NCBI GenBank assembly: GCA_021464525.1
Contig: JADRCO010000693.1
Span: 1 to 28,106 of the forward strand
Source: Rhizophagus sp. LPA8_4_AMF
Taxonomy: Eukaryota > Glomeromycota > Glomeromycetes > Glomerales > Glomeraceae
Direction of reading: 5' to 3'
Length of the DNA: 28,106 bases
A program made the position numbers and the translations under genes. A model generated the notes under the pieces. That model made no database searches, had not been told where the DNA came from, and saw only the letters and a list, made by a program, of their open reading frames with translations. The first letter of the stretch is position 1. Every line of letters starts with the position of its first letter. Below, in pieces: positions 27,633-28,106 of this stretch.

Positions 27633-28106
27633 AATTTATTATTATCAATAATATAACTGCAAAATACTAAAATTTATTATCAACGTCCTTTAAATTAAGC
27701 TTTTACATCTTAGACAAAATTTACATTAAAGATTTATTTAATTATTTCAAAATAAATTAAAAATTCAGCCAGCTAAGTGGTTTCCAGTAAATTTTACCTG
27801 GATTATTATTAAATTATTATGCATTTATGCATCTTGTGTCTCTTTTTTGAAAAATTACTTTTAAAATAAGATTCATTCTGTAATTCGAAGTTTTTACTAT
27901 AATGTGATTAACCATACCCAAAGGTTATTCGTGTGATATTATAATTCCTATGGTATTTCGGGAGTAATACAGAAAGGAGTAGAGTCGGGTTAACCAAATA
28001 AGTATTGTATGTCATGTGAAATAATCTACTCCGCAGTATGATTTGTAAAACTACTACTGTGTATGTAATAGAAAATAATCATTATATAATTTGTAATACT
28101 CTTCTG
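27633..28106. other. Right edge, intron or intergenic
   Basis: AT-rich DNA after the signal-peptide exon. Possible acceptors (TCAGCCAG near 27787; ACAGAAAG near 27977) are present, but no exon can be fixed. The window ends here. Confidence 0.35.

Noticed and set aside
1-28106. CRISPR array or prokaryotic operon
   Set aside because: No regularly spaced identical repeats; introns, TATA boxes and gene families are eukaryotic.

Overview
The window looks like nuclear DNA of an arbuscular mycorrhizal fungus (Glomeromycotina, most likely Rhizophagus or a close relative). The reasons are: very AT-rich spacers; an F-box/leucine-rich protein whose N-terminus has the form typical of the expanded Rhizophagus F-box family; a diverged MATA-type HMG-box gene; a PD-(D/E)XK nuclease-like gene with short GT-AG introns and CTAAT branch points; and a dense load of decayed mobile elements. 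This assignment rests on recognising families and composition, not on a database search.

Layout. 1-2280: AT-rich DNA with an 11-bp tandem repeat (131-196), then on the minus strand a tandem array of exon-like 33-34 nt modules, each flanked by splice-site consensus, downstream of a TATA box (828-2272). 2700-7260: mobile-element graveyard, with a decayed retroelement-type ORF1 (minus, 3107-5129), a 677-bp inverted-repeat element with a 7-bp target duplication (5314-5990), and a more diverged ORF1-like relic (plus, about 6590-7260). 9134-11160: a multi-exon nuclease-like gene whose linker exons look duplicated. 12545-13933: an intact F-box gene (minus), with a relic of a second copy at 14664-14909. 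15000-17660: decayed fragments. 18021-20159: three co-oriented genes or candidate genes (a two-exon membrane protein, a tail-anchored small protein and the HMG-box gene). 20796-21428: two small inverted-repeat elements. 21894-22076: possible small secreted protein (minus). 23387-23977: a single-exon gene resembling a bacterial/phage family of unknown function (MGTxS start, YDGYxxGxG motif). 25577-25882: a coding-like exon on the minus strand lying next to a 725-bp hAT derivative (25935-26659) that keeps a BED-finger start and carries a nested 178-bp MITE. 26720-27120: decayed coiled-coil gene relic. 27477 onwards: first coding exon of a probable secreted protein, with no clear continuation before the window ends.

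The intact genes do not form a pathway. They are members of lineage-expanded families (F-box, HMG-box, PD-(D/E)XK, small secreted proteins) set among transposon remains, as expected of a repeat-rich accessory compartment. The points most worth following up are the mini-exon array at the left edge, the bacterial/phage-like MGTxS protein and the exon-duplicated nuclease. No tRNA, rRNA or CRISPR was found.
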